A stretch of 64,000 nucleotides of DNA from Ectobius pallidus (taxonomy: Eukaryota > Arthropoda > Insecta > Blattodea > Ectobiidae): NCBI GenBank assembly GCA_964059195.1, contig CAXKWD010000006.1, positions 177,628,825-177,692,824 on the forward strand. The letters run 5' to 3'. The position numbers and the translations under genes are program-made. Positions 11,844-22,830 of the stretch are shown here, piece after piece (the first letter of the stretch is position 1; each line of letters begins with the position of its first letter). The notes beneath the pieces were generated by a model. It saw only the letters and a program-made list of their open reading frames with translations, searched no databases and had not been told where the DNA came from.

Positions 11844-12859
11844 TCTAATATATCAAATCGAAAGTGTGTATGTATGTATGTATGTATGTATGTATGTTTG
11901 TTCCTTATACAAATCTACATTTCTTTACCAATTTACACGACATTTTGCACACATACCCAGTTAAGCCCGGGAAGTATAGCTGTCGACATTAAAATTGAAA
12001 CAAATCAGTCCTTCCCTTGAAAATTATATAATTTCTGTGAATATTCTACTGAAAAAAATAAAATGTTGTTCAGTTCACATGGCAACAGTGAATTGTTTAC
12101 TGTGATAACATAGGGCCTTGGCAACTATATAGCCTAATGCTGGACTTTAACGAATTATGATTCCATGTAATATATTGGCGAAAATAATTACTGAAAAATG
12201 AATTACACGAAAATAAACCACAGTGTGATGAAGTCACATAACTTTCTCTACCCTCGACATAAGAAATATTTTCTCACTTCACATTTTGATGTAGAATAAG
12301 AGGTCGTATTGTAGGAGCAACTTAAGTGTGTGAGTATTCTTTATCAGAAGTCGGTAAATAGTCAGTTATCCATAGCTGTAGGCTTTTTATTAGTTGAGAT
12401 TTATCATAGGCCCTAAGCATGGGATGGAACATTTTGAGTCCTATGCTCGCAGTGTATTATGTCCCGGGTTTTAGGGGAGGAAAGTATGAAAGTGATACTG
12501 CATTTCTATTTTATTTCAGCTCCGAAACGGTTGTATGGTAACATGAGAATGAGAAATAAAATTTTCCGTCAAGTCAATACAATCTTATGTAATTTATGTT
12601 TCTTCTTATTTCAACCCCTCCCAGGCATGATGAGTAGAAGCATCGGAATGCAGCATTCGACATCCTCTATGAACCATAAAAAGCTATATCTAGCGTTTTC
12701 TGAGGGAATAGTCCGAGTGCCATATGTTGTTCTTCCTCATTTCGAATTCTACATACATTATTATATCAGGACCTAGAGTTTCAACATCAGAAGTCCTCCA
12801 TAAGTTAATTTCAAATTACAAAATACAAAGTCCGGGCGACGCCGGGCCTTTTCAGCTAG
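11844..12859 (+). mobile_element. Helitron-like family A, copy 2
   Basis: The element is 1016 bp and runs from TCTAATATATC (after A) to CTAG (before T), with the 3' hairpin and the same body as 3326-4352. A (GTAT)n tract follows the 5' end at about 11868-11898. The 105-codon frame at 12459-12776 has a recognisably similar counterpart in the family B copy at 20749-21039. It is not known to be a protein. Confidence 0.8.
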
Positions 12860-12918
12860 TAATACATAATTCTTCTTGGGATACTTTCTATTAGCATGTT
12901 CTGCCCATTGATTCCTAC

Positions 12919-12967
<49 letters not shown>
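12919..12967. repeat. (AAT)n microsatellite
   Basis: About 16 AAT units, slightly interrupted by AAC at the right end. Confidence 0.95.
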
Positions 12968-12971
<4 letters not shown>

Positions 12972-13227
12972 CAACTTATATTATTATGACGTATTTGCTA
13001 ATAATATGAGTGTAAAAGTTCTATGAAACAGGGCCCTGGTTTTAGAAAAGCATTTTATTAAAAAGGGCTTAAATTGCTCATTTTATTGAAAGTCACATAA
13101 ATATAGGGCAAATGCCGGATTGGATGTTTACCTACCATGACTCATCCCCTCTACAGTTAATACAGGTAAAATAGAAAAGTAGGGGTACATGGGAAATAAA
13201 TGAAAATGGTAGATGCCAGCTCATGTC

Positions 13228-13233
13228 TTTATT
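13228..13233 (-). terminator. AATAAA overlapping the desaturase stop codon
   Basis: On the minus strand the end of the coding region reads GAC CAA TAA AGA. The stop codon (13229-13231) is therefore part of a canonical AATAAA polyadenylation hexamer. If used, the 3' UTR would be only about 15-25 nt. A more distal signal may exist; I did not see another AATAAA within 60 bp downstream. Confidence 0.4.
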
Positions 13234-13679
13234 GGTCACTTTCATGCACTTCAGAGTCCCGGGTTCCATCCCCCGTCTTCCTCGCCGCGGCCTCTATCAG
13301 TTGTTTGGTGGGTTGTTTCAAGTCGTAAGCCCACCCTATACATGAGAACATGTCGATGAGGGCCGTCGTGAAGTTGAGGCCGTAGTTGCCCAGCTCAGCT
13401 GCCTTGTAGTCCAAGGGAAAGGTGTGGTGGTAGTTGTGCCACCCCTCCCCCATGCTCCACACGGCCACCGTTACGTTCTCAGAAGGGTTGATGTGCCTGT
13501 TGTAGGGACGATTGCCAAATATGTGGGCCAGGCTGTTGATGGACCAGATGCCGTTGATGATGATGACCCATCTAGCTATGTTGGCGAAGCTAGAGTTGTA
13601 GAGAGACTCGCCCCAGAACAAACACGGTATGGAGACGGGAACCACCCACCAGAAGAGAATCTGCAGCACTTTGAAGTAC
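13229..13679 (-). CDS. Desaturase coding exon 4
   Basis: The acceptor is TTGCAG before G-TAC at 13679. The exon encodes residues 171 (split codon) to 320, including NSLAHIFG, INPSEN, GEGWHNYHH and the C-terminal GWAYDLK. The intron just upstream starts, reading backward, with a long (TTA)n tract only about 10 nt from the splice site. Confidence 0.93.
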
Positions 13680-13688
13680 CTGCAACAC

Positions 13689-13743
<55 letters not shown>

Positions 13744-16700
13744 GTAGAAGAAGAAGAAGAAGAAGCTGTAGTAGAAGAAGAAGATTTCACCAGGTACATA
13801 TATTAAAGAGTTTTTGGGGAAGAACATAATCTAAGAGTGTTGGAAAACAGGGGGCTTAGGAAAATATTTGTGCCTAAGGGCTCGTGTCCACATGAGAGCT
13901 GAGAGTGCGAGAAACTCTCGAGAGTACTCTCAGATGGTGTGTCCACTTGAGAGCGCTAGTCCAATCCTGAGAGTAGCTGAGAGCAAAACTCGCGACATTA
14001 CTCTCAGAACCGTGTCCACTTGAAACAAATAGCGCGCGAGTTTTCGTCTCCATTTACAAACAAGATGGACGCACAACAATGTATTATTCGTTGTTAATAT
14101 TAATGTAAGCATTTTATGAGGGCTTGCTGAATGCTTTTAAGTGAGTACATTCATTTATTTACTAAGCGTTTAGAAGAATTTGACAATCTAATATTGTCAG
14201 AATATCATCAGAACATCATGACGTATTGGTGAATTCTATAGGCCAACAAATTAACTAAAAAGACATTGAAATGTGATATGAGATTCTTGTTAAATATAAA
14301 CAAATTGTGACTTTGTGCTTTTCCGGCATCAAGCATGTGATTTTTAATTTATAGCATGTCAAGTCGAGTGGAGTGATCCTATCAAACTGTGAATCTACAT
14401 GAACGGATAGGTCTACTATTTATCCTCTGCGTCCACGAAGACCAAGAGCCAACAAATGTTCCTTGTTGATTGGTCCTTTAGCGTCGCTGTTACATGTCTA
14501 CTTTTATACGCAATAGACTCATGTACGTCATCTTGGTTCCCTCAAAAGAATACAAAGACAACCACCAAGACTGATTTACGCTATAGGCGCCGTGTTTCTA
14601 AACTCCGATTTGCAGAATATTTGGAATCTTATGTAGTCTACACTAATATTGTGTTCGTTTATTTTATTACTTAACGATTGCAACTTAGGCCTATGACGGA
14701 ATTTTGTCCCGCAGGAGATCCCTAGGAAGTTATTCCTCTGGGTCGCGAGCGACCCCTGGTGATTCCTACATGCCTCTAATCTACAGACATGAGGGTTACT
14801 GCACCCGTTACAGCCTTCTTCGCCTCAGAATATTCTGTAGAGGAATCTATGATCGCCGTAGTGAACAATAGAGATTATCAGTGTTTCATAATGTTTCATA
14901 AATGAATGCAATGTAAAAATTTTATTATTGTTCAGTTATTCCCCTATAAACTTACTAAATTTTTTCATGATGGATATATGAACATTAAACGATACCGTAT
15001 TATAATCTATTATCAGTGAGTATTATTCGATTTAGATTTCGTTTTCAGAAAATATAAATAAATATTGAAGGCAAATTAAATAACTTTATCATATGGCTTG
15101 TTGGGCATAATATACACATTATCCACTCTCAGCTATACGAAACAGATTGGTATAGTGCGAGCTGCTCTCGGAGATTGATTGCAAAGGCGAGTTGACTCTC
15201 TGAATGCCACTCTCAGCTACCTCTCAGACGCGTGTCCACATACCGAAATGCATCTCTCGAGAGTTAATCGCACTCTCAGCTCTCATGTGGACACGAGCCT
15301 TTAGAGAGATGAAAACTGCATAACGACGAGCTACATAACCTGTTCTCTTCATCGGATATAGTAAGGGTAATTAAATCACGGAGGATGAAATGGGGGAGGA
15401 AAGACATATCTCAAAAGTATTGACTGGGAAAAGACCACCTGGAAGGCCTAGACGAAGGTGGGAGGACAATGTTAGGATAGATTTAAGGGAAGTCGGATTT
15501 GCGAGGGATGATTGGATGGAGTTAGCACAGAATAGGGTTGAATGGCGGGCTCAGGTAAGCGCGGCAATGAATTTCGGGTTCCATCAAATAGATAATATTC
15601 CTTTAGCTTGCTGCCATTGAGTGAGTAAGTTTAATTGAGGCCCAAGGACAATTTATTTCTTACTTTAGTTGGAAAAACATATTTCGGGGTAGCTTCTATA
15701 AAGAATAATGACCTGACATAAATAAGAGAGACTCTATCTTACTTTTGTTGAAACATGACGACAGGATCAGCCATGACGTCGCTGACGTCAATCTGGCGGC
15801 CTCTGCGGATGACTTCTGGGTGTTTGGTTTGCATGAGCCAGCCCACGTGCGAGAAGAAGAAACCTCTGCTAGCGTTGTGAGGGTCAGCGTCTGTGTCGCT
15901 GTACTTGTGGTGCACTCTGTGGTCGCGAACCCACTTGAGCACTGTGTACTGCAAACACAAACGTCATGAACAACGCTCAGGCGTAGGCGAGCGGCGAAAA
16001 GGAGTGGTTGAGTCAGACTCGTATTGGTTTGATGTCACAACTCCATTCCTTTTCCCGCACAACTCTCGTATCTAAAACTACACTCCCTAGATACCGTTAC
16101 TAAGAACTATACTGTATAACTACAGTCAACCTTCGATGTAATGCCCCTCTGTACAGTGCCACCCTCGCACTGTGCCAATAAATGCAAGTGAACGGATCTT
16201 CTCCCATATAAAATACATAAAAAAACCTCGTTACTGTGCCAATTCATTTAGTGCCAGTGAATACAAGACAAGATTTTTACAAAATATAGTTTACAGTGAT
16301 TTTTTTAGTTTCAGAATTGTTTTTAAACTGGCAAGAATGTTAGGAAGATTATTTAAGAAACATGCTGTACTTCCAAGAAGTGAGTGTTCCCCTGCCTCTA
16401 ACTGTAAATGCAATGCTTTGTTAAGAAGTCAGACTGACAGCCTGCTTGAGGGTGGAGCAGGTAGAAAGAGCCCATCTCACAATGAGGCATTTCAAACTTT
16501 CACTTCTTTTAGTCCAGTGTTTATTCAGCTGTTAAACACTACACTATAGTTACTAAGTTACAGTTAATCACTTACATGATTTTGCACCCCTTTGTGTACT
16601 GTAGCACTGGACATACACGGTAATAATAATATTTACTTGACAGAATATATTATTTTGTACTAAAGTTATCTATTTGCCTTCTATTAAATTTTTCATAATA

Positions 16701-19700
16701 TATTACAGTAAATTAATACAGCACTGTAATATGCAATTTTTATTTTTAAAAAAAGTAAATTTCGTTTTAGTGCCATCTTCGTTTTGTGCCACTAAATATT
16801 AGAGAACGGATGGTGGCATTATATCGAGGGCTGACTGTTTATCATATCCGCATTCAATAGGCATCACACTATATTAGCGATTAAATTCACCTTAATACAA
16901 TGTTAGTCCAATTTAGCAAACTGGATACTGTACCATTCCTGCGGACAGGTAGCAGACTACGAGGATGACCCTAAGTGGAAACTTAGCCTTGTAAGCTCTA
17001 TGTGACCAGAGTCTGTGTGCCCCTGCCGTCACCCCGAATGTGGAGGCTAAACACATCACACATGCTGAAACACAAACCAGACGACGTTTTAGGTTATTTT
17101 GCTTTTGGTTAGAAGTTTTTGGTTACTTCGTACTGGGCCCTGTTTCATAGAACTTGTTAATAATATTATTCATTAGTTATCAAAATCTTGTTTCATAGAG
17201 ATATGAACACTACTCATAAAACCTGTTTTACTAATATTATTAGTTCATTAGTCAGCTGATTAATTTGGAGGTTATATCTGAATTGTTTGTGTTTATTCCC
17301 TTCTTAATGTTTTTGTCAATACTATTTCAAAGCATCACGGCCTACATATATCTTCATAATAACTAGCTCTAAGAAATTAATAAATCTTATTCAAGATAGC
17401 AGTAGGCTTATGTACTAAAATCTTAACTTACCTCAAATCCTAAAAACTTGTTATGACAAAAAATTATTTTGATAGCGTATTTAAGCTTTTTCTAAATTGA
17501 TAATGAAATCAGAGTGATTCATTTTCCACAAATTTAAGACCACGAAGTCTAAATTACAAGGTTTTGAGAATAAGCTAGTGGTCCAAAAACACTTATAGAA
17601 ATACCTCTAATATTATCAGTAAATTTTATTAGTTCTGCAGTCTATGAAACAGTTTACTAATATTATCAGCAATATTTACTAATAATTTAGAGCCTTGAAC
17701 TCATAACTAATATTATTAGAAAATATTCTTATGAAACAGAAGACTGATAATAATAACGAATATTATTATGTATTCATAATAGGCTAATACGAGTGTAAAA
17801 GTTCTATGAGACAGGGCCCTGGAGTAGGGTGGCCATTTCTAAAATGTCACAAAGGAGGACACACAACTTCGGTAATCTAGCATAAAATAAAACTTCGGGC
17901 ATGGATGGCTGGACAGCAGATATTACATGTTATAACCCTGACTAATTTTACGTAATAACTGCAGTTATATAAAATAAATGATTATACACTGCTTTTTGAA
18001 ATGTACTGAAATTCTTTTCCCACTGAGCATTAAAAGAAGGATTTCGTTTTGGCATTCTGGTAATTGAAGAAAAACACGGAAAACTGCAAAGAATGTACAA
18101 TACAAATGAAGACTTGAACAACAATCAAGAGTACAGCCAACGCCATGTACTGCACCAAACAAATGATAGTACGCTATCATCGTATGGACAAGCGAGCCAA
18201 CGTTAGGAATAGATTCAGATTTTTCCACGGCACCAACGAAACAAATGATAGTATCGACAAGCGTGCCAACCTTAGGAACATACGGGAAAATACAAATTTT
18301 ATTAATACGCTTTACCGATCCATCAGAGTCTCGAAAAGGGGGACAAATCAACGTCCGACATAAACCTGCGCCGGATGGAGGACTACTTAGCAAAAAGCCT
18401 TACAGTCCGGCCAAAAGCCGGACGTCTGGCCACCCGGCCTGGAGTGAAACGTAGCGGAATTATGATCTTTGTGGTTGGTAACTAAACACTGTATTGTTGT
18501 ATTGGCTTACTTGCATTTTTGTTACACTCAATTTAAATAATTAATACAATACAATACAATAGAATACAATATTTATTGGCCTTTAAGCATAATTACAATC
18601 GGCTTCGTCAATATTTTGTTAATACATACAAATAGACACACATTAAAATAAAATATCAGAATCAGGCTTATTAAAGAATTCGTCAAGTGAATAAAATGGA
18701 TTGCATAGTAACCAGAGATAAAATCTATGTTTAAGTCTCTCAACTGGCAAGTCATAGTACCTCGATTAGGGATTTTATTATATACTAGCTTAAAAGACCA
18801 GGCGTCGCCCGGGTTTTGTATTTTGTAATTGGAAATTAACTTATGAAGGATTTTCAATTTTAAATTCTAGGTCCTTATATAGGTATTTATAATTTGAAAT
18901 AGGAAGAACGACTTATTACACTCAAACTATTCCCTCAGAAAACGCTTGATATAGTTTTTTATGGCTCATAGAGGATCTAGAATTTTGCATCCCATCGCTT
19001 GTACAGTGCACAGCAAGCCTGGTAGAGGTTTAAATAAGAAGAAACAGAAATTCCTGTAACATAAAATTGTAATATCGAGGCGGGAAATTTCCCACTCTTA
19101 TGTTACCATAAAACCGTTTTGGAGATGAAATTAAACAGAAAGCATTATCACTTTCATACTTTTCTCTCCAAAAACCTGCGATATAATAATATACACATTA
19201 CCATACCTCGTACTGTTTTCTCTATGTCCAGGGTAGAGAAAGTTATGTGATTCCATTATTTTAGTGGATTTCATTCTGTAATATTTATTTATAACATGAA
19301 TTATTTTGATAACTTCTCTTATTTGTCAAAAGTGCATTTCATTTGTTTTTTCCAAGCCCACCTGATACCATTTGGCAACAATATATTCTGTGATTTGGAA
19401 TTGATAAAAAGGGATTAAGTATTTTCAAAAACATTTAATTTTTGGCATTTAGAATCAGAATTTTTCAAAATCCTATCTTATTGAGCACCTACATTATAAA
19501 ACGAAGGTACTGTCAAAATTCCAAGTCTCTACCTGTTATAGTTTAGGCTCTACGTTGATTCCTGTCATTCAGTCAATCAGTCAGTCAGTCAGTCAGTCAG
19601 TCATTCATTCAGTCAGTCAGGACAAAGCCTTTTATATATATAGAGATTGTCATGCCAATGACTATAACTATTGTGTGTACTGTTTAACCTAAAATAGGGT

Positions 19701-22622
19701 ATCATAATATTGTCATTATGACGAGTCTTATGTCCATGAACAGAAGAAACCAAATTGTATTTATCTAAACGATTCAAAGTGTATACTAAAACATCAAATA
19801 TGTACAAATTAATTACAGTTAAAATTTCTAATTCAGTAAATAGAGGCCTACAATGATCTAAAAAGCCAGCATGTGATAAAATACGAATAGTTTTCTTCTA
19901 CAATATTAAAATAATGAAGGAATAATTATTGTGACGTACTAGCACCTTTTTTTTTTACATTTAACACAGCAGTGCCTCAACCCGTAAAATGTTAAGTTTA
20001 CGTAGACATGTTGTAGTTATTTACGACGTAAGACCGCTATGTGGGATTTAACGAGGATAGCAGTAATTGGTTGGGAAAGACCGAGCTTGCTGCTTGCATG
20101 CGAAATGAGCAGTCTTCATTAATCTGAGGTCATTCAGGTTCGCAAAACTACTTCACCGATTTACAAAATGTTTCGCATTGTCCGGAGAAGATTTAAAGCT
20201 AATGAAGTCCTCGTTGAGACCAGTATTAAAAACGTTAGGGGTCTTAAATATTACACCGAATTCATAAATGAAATTCAGTTCTCAAGGCAACAATACTGTT
20301 TGCAGTGTTCACCCTCTTATACAGTATACAGTATGTATAAAAGGCTTTGTCCTGACTGACTGACTGACTGATTGACAGGAATCAACGTAGAGCCCAAACT
20401 ATAACAGGTAGAGACTTGGAATTTTGACAGTACCTTCGTTTCATAATGTAGGTGCTCACTAAGAAAGGATTTTGAAAAATTTTGATTTTAAATTCCAAAA
20501 ATCAAATGTTTTTGAGAATACTTAATCCCTTTTTTTACAGAATTATCAAATCCAAATCACAGTTCACATGACAACAGTGTATTGTTGCCAGTGGTTTCAG
20601 ATGGGTTTGGAAATAAATGAAATGGGAGTTTAACAAATTAGAGAAGCTATCAATATAATTCATGTTATAAATAAATATTAAAGAATGTAATCCACGAAAA
20701 TAATGCAGTCACATAACTTTTCTCTACCCTGGACATAGAGAAAACAATATGAGGTATGGTAATATGCTATATTATTATATCGCAGGTTTTTGGAGAGAGA
20801 AGTATGAAAGTGATATTGCTTTCTGTTTAATTTCATCCCCAAAACAGTTTTATGGTAACATGAGAGTGGGAAATAAAATGTTCTGTTTCTTCTTATTTGA
20901 ACCTCTACCAGGCTTGCCGTGTACAAGTGATGCGATGCAGAATTCTACATCCTCTATGAGCCATAAAAAAACTATATCAAGCGTTTTCTGTGGGAATAGT
21001 TTGAGTGTGATAAGTCGTTTTTCCTATTTCAAATTATAAATACCTATATTAGGACCTAGAATTTAAAAATCGAAAGTCCTTCATAAGTTCATTTCCAATT
21101 ACAAAATAAAAAACCCGGGCGACGCCGGGTCTTTTAAGCTAGTTCTGTTATAATAGTGTGGAATGAGAAAGATGTATTGTTGGCCATGCATAGAGTAAAT
21201 AAATATCTGAGGGGAATATTCGATAAATTTCGGAAATTATTCTTAACAGCGGAAAGTTAAATAAACGTTTGCAGTCACTTTTTTTTAGCTTGTCTGTAGC
21301 CTGCGTTTTTAGTAGCAACATTCAAAAAAGAGGCTATAAGGTATTTATAGCTTAATTGGTGTAAAATTGTGTCTTGCACTTCTGTACAATGATAATATGT
21401 GAATAGTGGCAACTTTACAGTTAAACTATATTTTTTAATTTCAGGCTGGATACTTAGGCCTATTTTTATTTGGGCAGAGGAAGTTACGCGAGTTTCACGT
21501 CAGATTTTTGTTGTTACAATTTTCTCAATATTTCTCGCATATTTATACATATTGATTCACTTTTTAAAGGAAAGCTGTTCGAGTGCAGAGTACGGAGTCC
21601 GACACGTGTTCTTTGAGGCCGGGTTAAACATCCATTAATCACGGGGTCAAATATTCCATTCCGGCTTATTTAGCGCTCCGTCCACAAGCAGTATCAATTA
21701 GTTTGGTATTGTACACATCTGCCTCTGATCTTGTAGAGAGGCGCATCCATAGAGTAAGTTTCCCTAGGGCTACAAACACAATTTCATGGAAATGTTTATT
21801 GCAACAGATACTGCAAGTGTTCAGCTATTTTTCAAATTATTCGCTATCGGAAGTGAAACATTTTTCATACCGTGGGACCAACTTTTAAATACATGTGTCA
21901 GAGAAGTCTACCGCCTGGGATTTGAACCAACGTGTGTCAACCATCTCCGCCTCTCTGTCATTTCTTGAGGTGTAGGAAAAGATGAAAATCACTGGGAGCG
22001 AGGTCAGTGCTATAGGGTGGATGTTTAAACACCTCGCAGTCGAACCTCCGCAGCAGACTTGCTGGGAGGTGTTTCAGCATCCACCCTACAGCCCGGACTT
22101 TGCTCCCAGTGATTTCCACCGAAATGACAGAGAGGCGGAGATGGTTATCACACAATGGTTCAAATCCCAGGTGGCAGAGTTCTCTGACTCAGGCATTCAA
22201 AAGTTGGTCCCACGGTATGAAAAATGTCTCAATTCTGGTGGTGATTATGTTAAAAAATAGCTGAACACTTGCAGTATCTGTTACAATAAACATTTCCATG
22301 AAATAGTGTTTTGTTTCTGTAAACAGCCCCCTTTATGGATGCGCCTCGTAATATGTTGAATGAAGCTACCAACAGTATGAAAATAGATAAAGTGGCTTCC
22401 ACCGAAGCGAAATTGTGCTGATTTAAATATTTTGAAATTGCACTTACTCCATGCTATCGTCTGCCACTTGACGTACGGCAGAACGAACACGACTGCGTAG
22501 AGAAACGCCGTGTGTATCACTATGACGACTGACACATTGAACCACTTGATGCGTATCTCTGGCTGTTTGGGCTCAGCTCTCACATTTCCGTTCTGCTCCG
22601 TCGTGGTGGAGGTGACTGTCAT
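13229..22622 (-). CDS. Acyl-CoA delta-9 desaturase (four coding exons)
   Basis: This enzyme introduces a cis double bond at C9 of saturated acyl-CoAs in the ER membrane, using cytochrome b5 electrons and a di-iron centre. Coding exons on the minus strand are 22448-22622, 16934-17064, 15743-15948 and 13229-13679. Together they make 963 nt, or 320 residues plus stop. Every junction is GT-AG and in phase (1, 0, 2). The three histidine boxes are intact: HRLWSH at 75-80, HRVHH at 112-116 and HNYHH at 252-256, plus H223 in NSLAHIFG. TAGAHRLW, ADPHNA, GFFFSHVGW, GEGWHNYHH and GWAYDLK are diagnostic. Hydrophobic stretches near 29-50 and 176-192 fit membrane segments. The start is the first Met after an acceptor (TTTTCAG, 13 nt upstream). 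Paralogues are common in insects, so substrate preference (lipid, pheromone or cuticular hydrocarbon) cannot be told. All introns are full of transposons. Confidence 0.93.
13689..13785. repeat. (AAT)n/(AAG)n compound microsatellite at a splice acceptor
   Basis: About 18 AAT units (13689-13742) are followed by AAG/TAG-type triplets to about 13785. On the gene strand this is (CTT)n then (TTA)n directly upstream of the exon 4 acceptor, where the polypyrimidine tract and branch site normally lie. The long frames in it are repeat artefacts. Confidence 0.9.
13830..15632 (+). mobile_element. LINE 3' tail, split by a TIR element
   Basis: The left piece (13830-13878) and right piece (15300-15632) are contiguous in the minus-strand copy at 29515-29945. 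The right piece encodes the end of a reverse-transcriptase protein (GKRPPGRPRRRWEDNVRIDL, then DDWMELAQNR and WRAQV). It closes with the TGAGTGAGTAAGT simple tail. It lies in desaturase intron 3 in the antisense direction. Confidence 0.7.
13879..15299. mobile_element. 1.4-kb DNA element with 32-bp terminal inverted repeats
   Basis: The termini are GGCTCGTGTCCACATGAGAG and onward, identical over 32 bp at both ends. Subterminal repeats ACTCTCAG and CTCTCGAGAG recur inside. The insertion interrupts the LINE tail, whose flanks rejoin cleanly. I could not define a target duplication (flanks CCTAAG and TTTAGAG). No transposase frame was found, so the element is non-autonomous and of unassigned superfamily. 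Confidence 0.75.
15743..15948 (-). CDS. Desaturase coding exon 3
   Basis: The exon encodes residues 103-170 and two bases of codon 171. It opens with YTVLKW just before the second histidine box and contains ADPHNASRGFFFSHVGW. Acceptor TTTGCAG, donor GTAAGA. Confidence 0.93.
16123..16837. mobile_element. pogo/Tigger-like non-autonomous element
   Basis: The element is 715 bp, starting CAGTCAACCTTCGATGTAAT after TA and ending ATATCGAGGGCTGACTG. Inverted CAGTC...TCGATATAA termini next to TA are typical of pogo/Tigger elements. It fills most of desaturase intron 2. The 125-codon frame at 16172-16549 has no motif I recognise beyond possible transposase debris. Confidence 0.65.
16934..17064 (-). 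CDS. Desaturase coding exon 2
   Basis: The exon completes codon 59 and encodes up to residue 102, with TAGAHRLWSHRAYKAK carrying the first histidine box. Acceptor GTTTCAG. The donor is ATG|GTACAG, weaker than the others but the only one that keeps phase and the family length. Confidence 0.9.
17135..17819. mobile_element. MITE family E, copy 2
   Basis: The element is 685 bp with inverted termini GGGCCCTGTTTCATAGAACT and AAGTTCTATGAGACAGGGCC. It lies in desaturase intron 1. Internal sequence (e.g. CACGGCCTACATATATCTTC) matches copy 1 at 11.2 kb. No coding capacity was found and the target duplication is unclear. Confidence 0.7.
17818..18445. mobile_element. hAT-like element with 8-bp target duplication
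   Basis: The body 17826-18437 has short inverted ends around GGGTGGCCA. The 8-bp direct repeat CCTGGAGT lies at 17818-17825 and 18438-18445. The left duplication overlaps the end of MITE family E copy 2, so this element landed at its edge. The overlapping frames of 60-140 codons are not supported as genes. Confidence 0.65.
18446..18784. other. Pentanucleotide repeat and possible LINE 3' end
   Basis: An ATACA-type pentanucleotide tract at 18540-18570 precedes TATTTATTGGCC and AT-rich sequence. A similar TATTTATTG junction after a simple repeat occurs near 61660. This could be the 3' end of a minus-strand LINE. No gene is seen. Confidence 0.3.
18785..19646 (-). mobile_element. Helitron-like family B, copy 1
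   Basis: Read on the minus strand it starts TCTCTATATATATAAAAGGC. A (GACT)n-type 5' tract follows, and it ends GGGCGACGCC, then TTTTAAGCTAG before T. The 862-bp element is non-coding and lies in desaturase intron 1. Related copies are at 20332-21142 and 28127-28928. Confidence 0.78.
19647..20331. other. Gene-free intronic spacer
   Basis: Part of desaturase intron 1. I see no gene or recognisable repeat here. Confidence 0.4.
20332..21142 (+). mobile_element. Helitron-like family B, copy 2
   Basis: It opens TATAAAAGGCTTTGTCCTGA with (GACT)n. It ends with the CCCGGGCGACGCCGGG hairpin, TTTTAAG and CTAG. The 5' TC is eroded. Its second half resembles family A. Non-coding, in desaturase intron 1. 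The bases between here and 21734 hold no gene that I can see. Confidence 0.75.
21734..22350. mobile_element. Inverted pair of mariner 3' ends
   Basis: Two ~300-bp arms form a long imperfect palindrome centred near 22033. The right arm reads on the plus strand HPPYSPDFAPSDFH, then ITQWFKSQ and FSDSGIQKLVPRYEKCLNSG. That is the C-terminal end of a mariner transposase. The left arm is the same region reversed, with HPPYSTDLAPSDFHLF on the minus strand. An internal segment is missing in both arms. It sits in desaturase intron 1, just downstream of exon 1, and encodes nothing intact. Confidence 0.8.
22448..22622 (-). CDS. Desaturase coding exon 1
   Basis: The exon encodes residues 1-58 and the first base of codon 59. 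It begins MTVTSTTTEQ, with a polar N-terminus followed by a hydrophobic stretch (VSVVIVIHTAFLYAVVF). An acceptor TTTTCAG lies at 22636-22642, so a 5' noncoding exon must exist upstream. The donor GTAAGTG is strong. Confidence 0.9.
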
Positions 22623-22737
22623 TCTGCCTTCAATCTGAAAATTACATAAGAACATGTCGGTTATAAGCGACGAGTGTTTAGTGTAGATTTAACATAATGT
22701 TACTCTTATTTTCCCAGAGAGAGGGTAGAGGGACATG

Positions 22738-22830
22738 TGGTAAGCCCATCGCCTCGCAACCCCCCTCTGGAAACTAAGGTATTACTTGGACGTGAAAGGG
22801 CCGAGAAATTTTGTCCAGAGGCTTAATATG
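22738..22830 (-). mobile_element. SINE family 2 fragment
   Basis: GAAAGGGCCGAGAAATTTTG and TCCAGAGGCT match, in reverse orientation, the SINE-like copy at 42953-43150. Only the middle part is present. No target duplication was identified. Confidence 0.45.

Larger units (their letters stand above)
11021..13036. mobile_element. MITE family E, copy 1, split by a Helitron-like element
   Basis: The left part (GGATCCTGTTTCATAGAACT from 11021) and the right end (AAGTTCTATGAAACAGGGCC, to 13036) match the complete copy at 17135-17819. The middle has been expanded by the family A Helitron-like insertion at 11844-12859 and an (AAT)n tract. No coding capacity was found. Confidence 0.6.

Noticed and set aside
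12459..12776. 105-codon frame as a host gene
   Set aside because: Lies inside a Helitron-like element present in several copies; kept only as a point of interest within that family.
13424..13829. Poly-Asn, poly-Ile, poly-Tyr and poly-Leu frames
   Set aside because: Translation of the (AAT)n microsatellite and antisense desaturase exon 4.
15390..15620. 76-codon frame with GRPRRRWEDN as a host gene
   Set aside because: The same sequence recurs at 29.5-29.9 kb with a simple-repeat tail; it is the end of a LINE protein.
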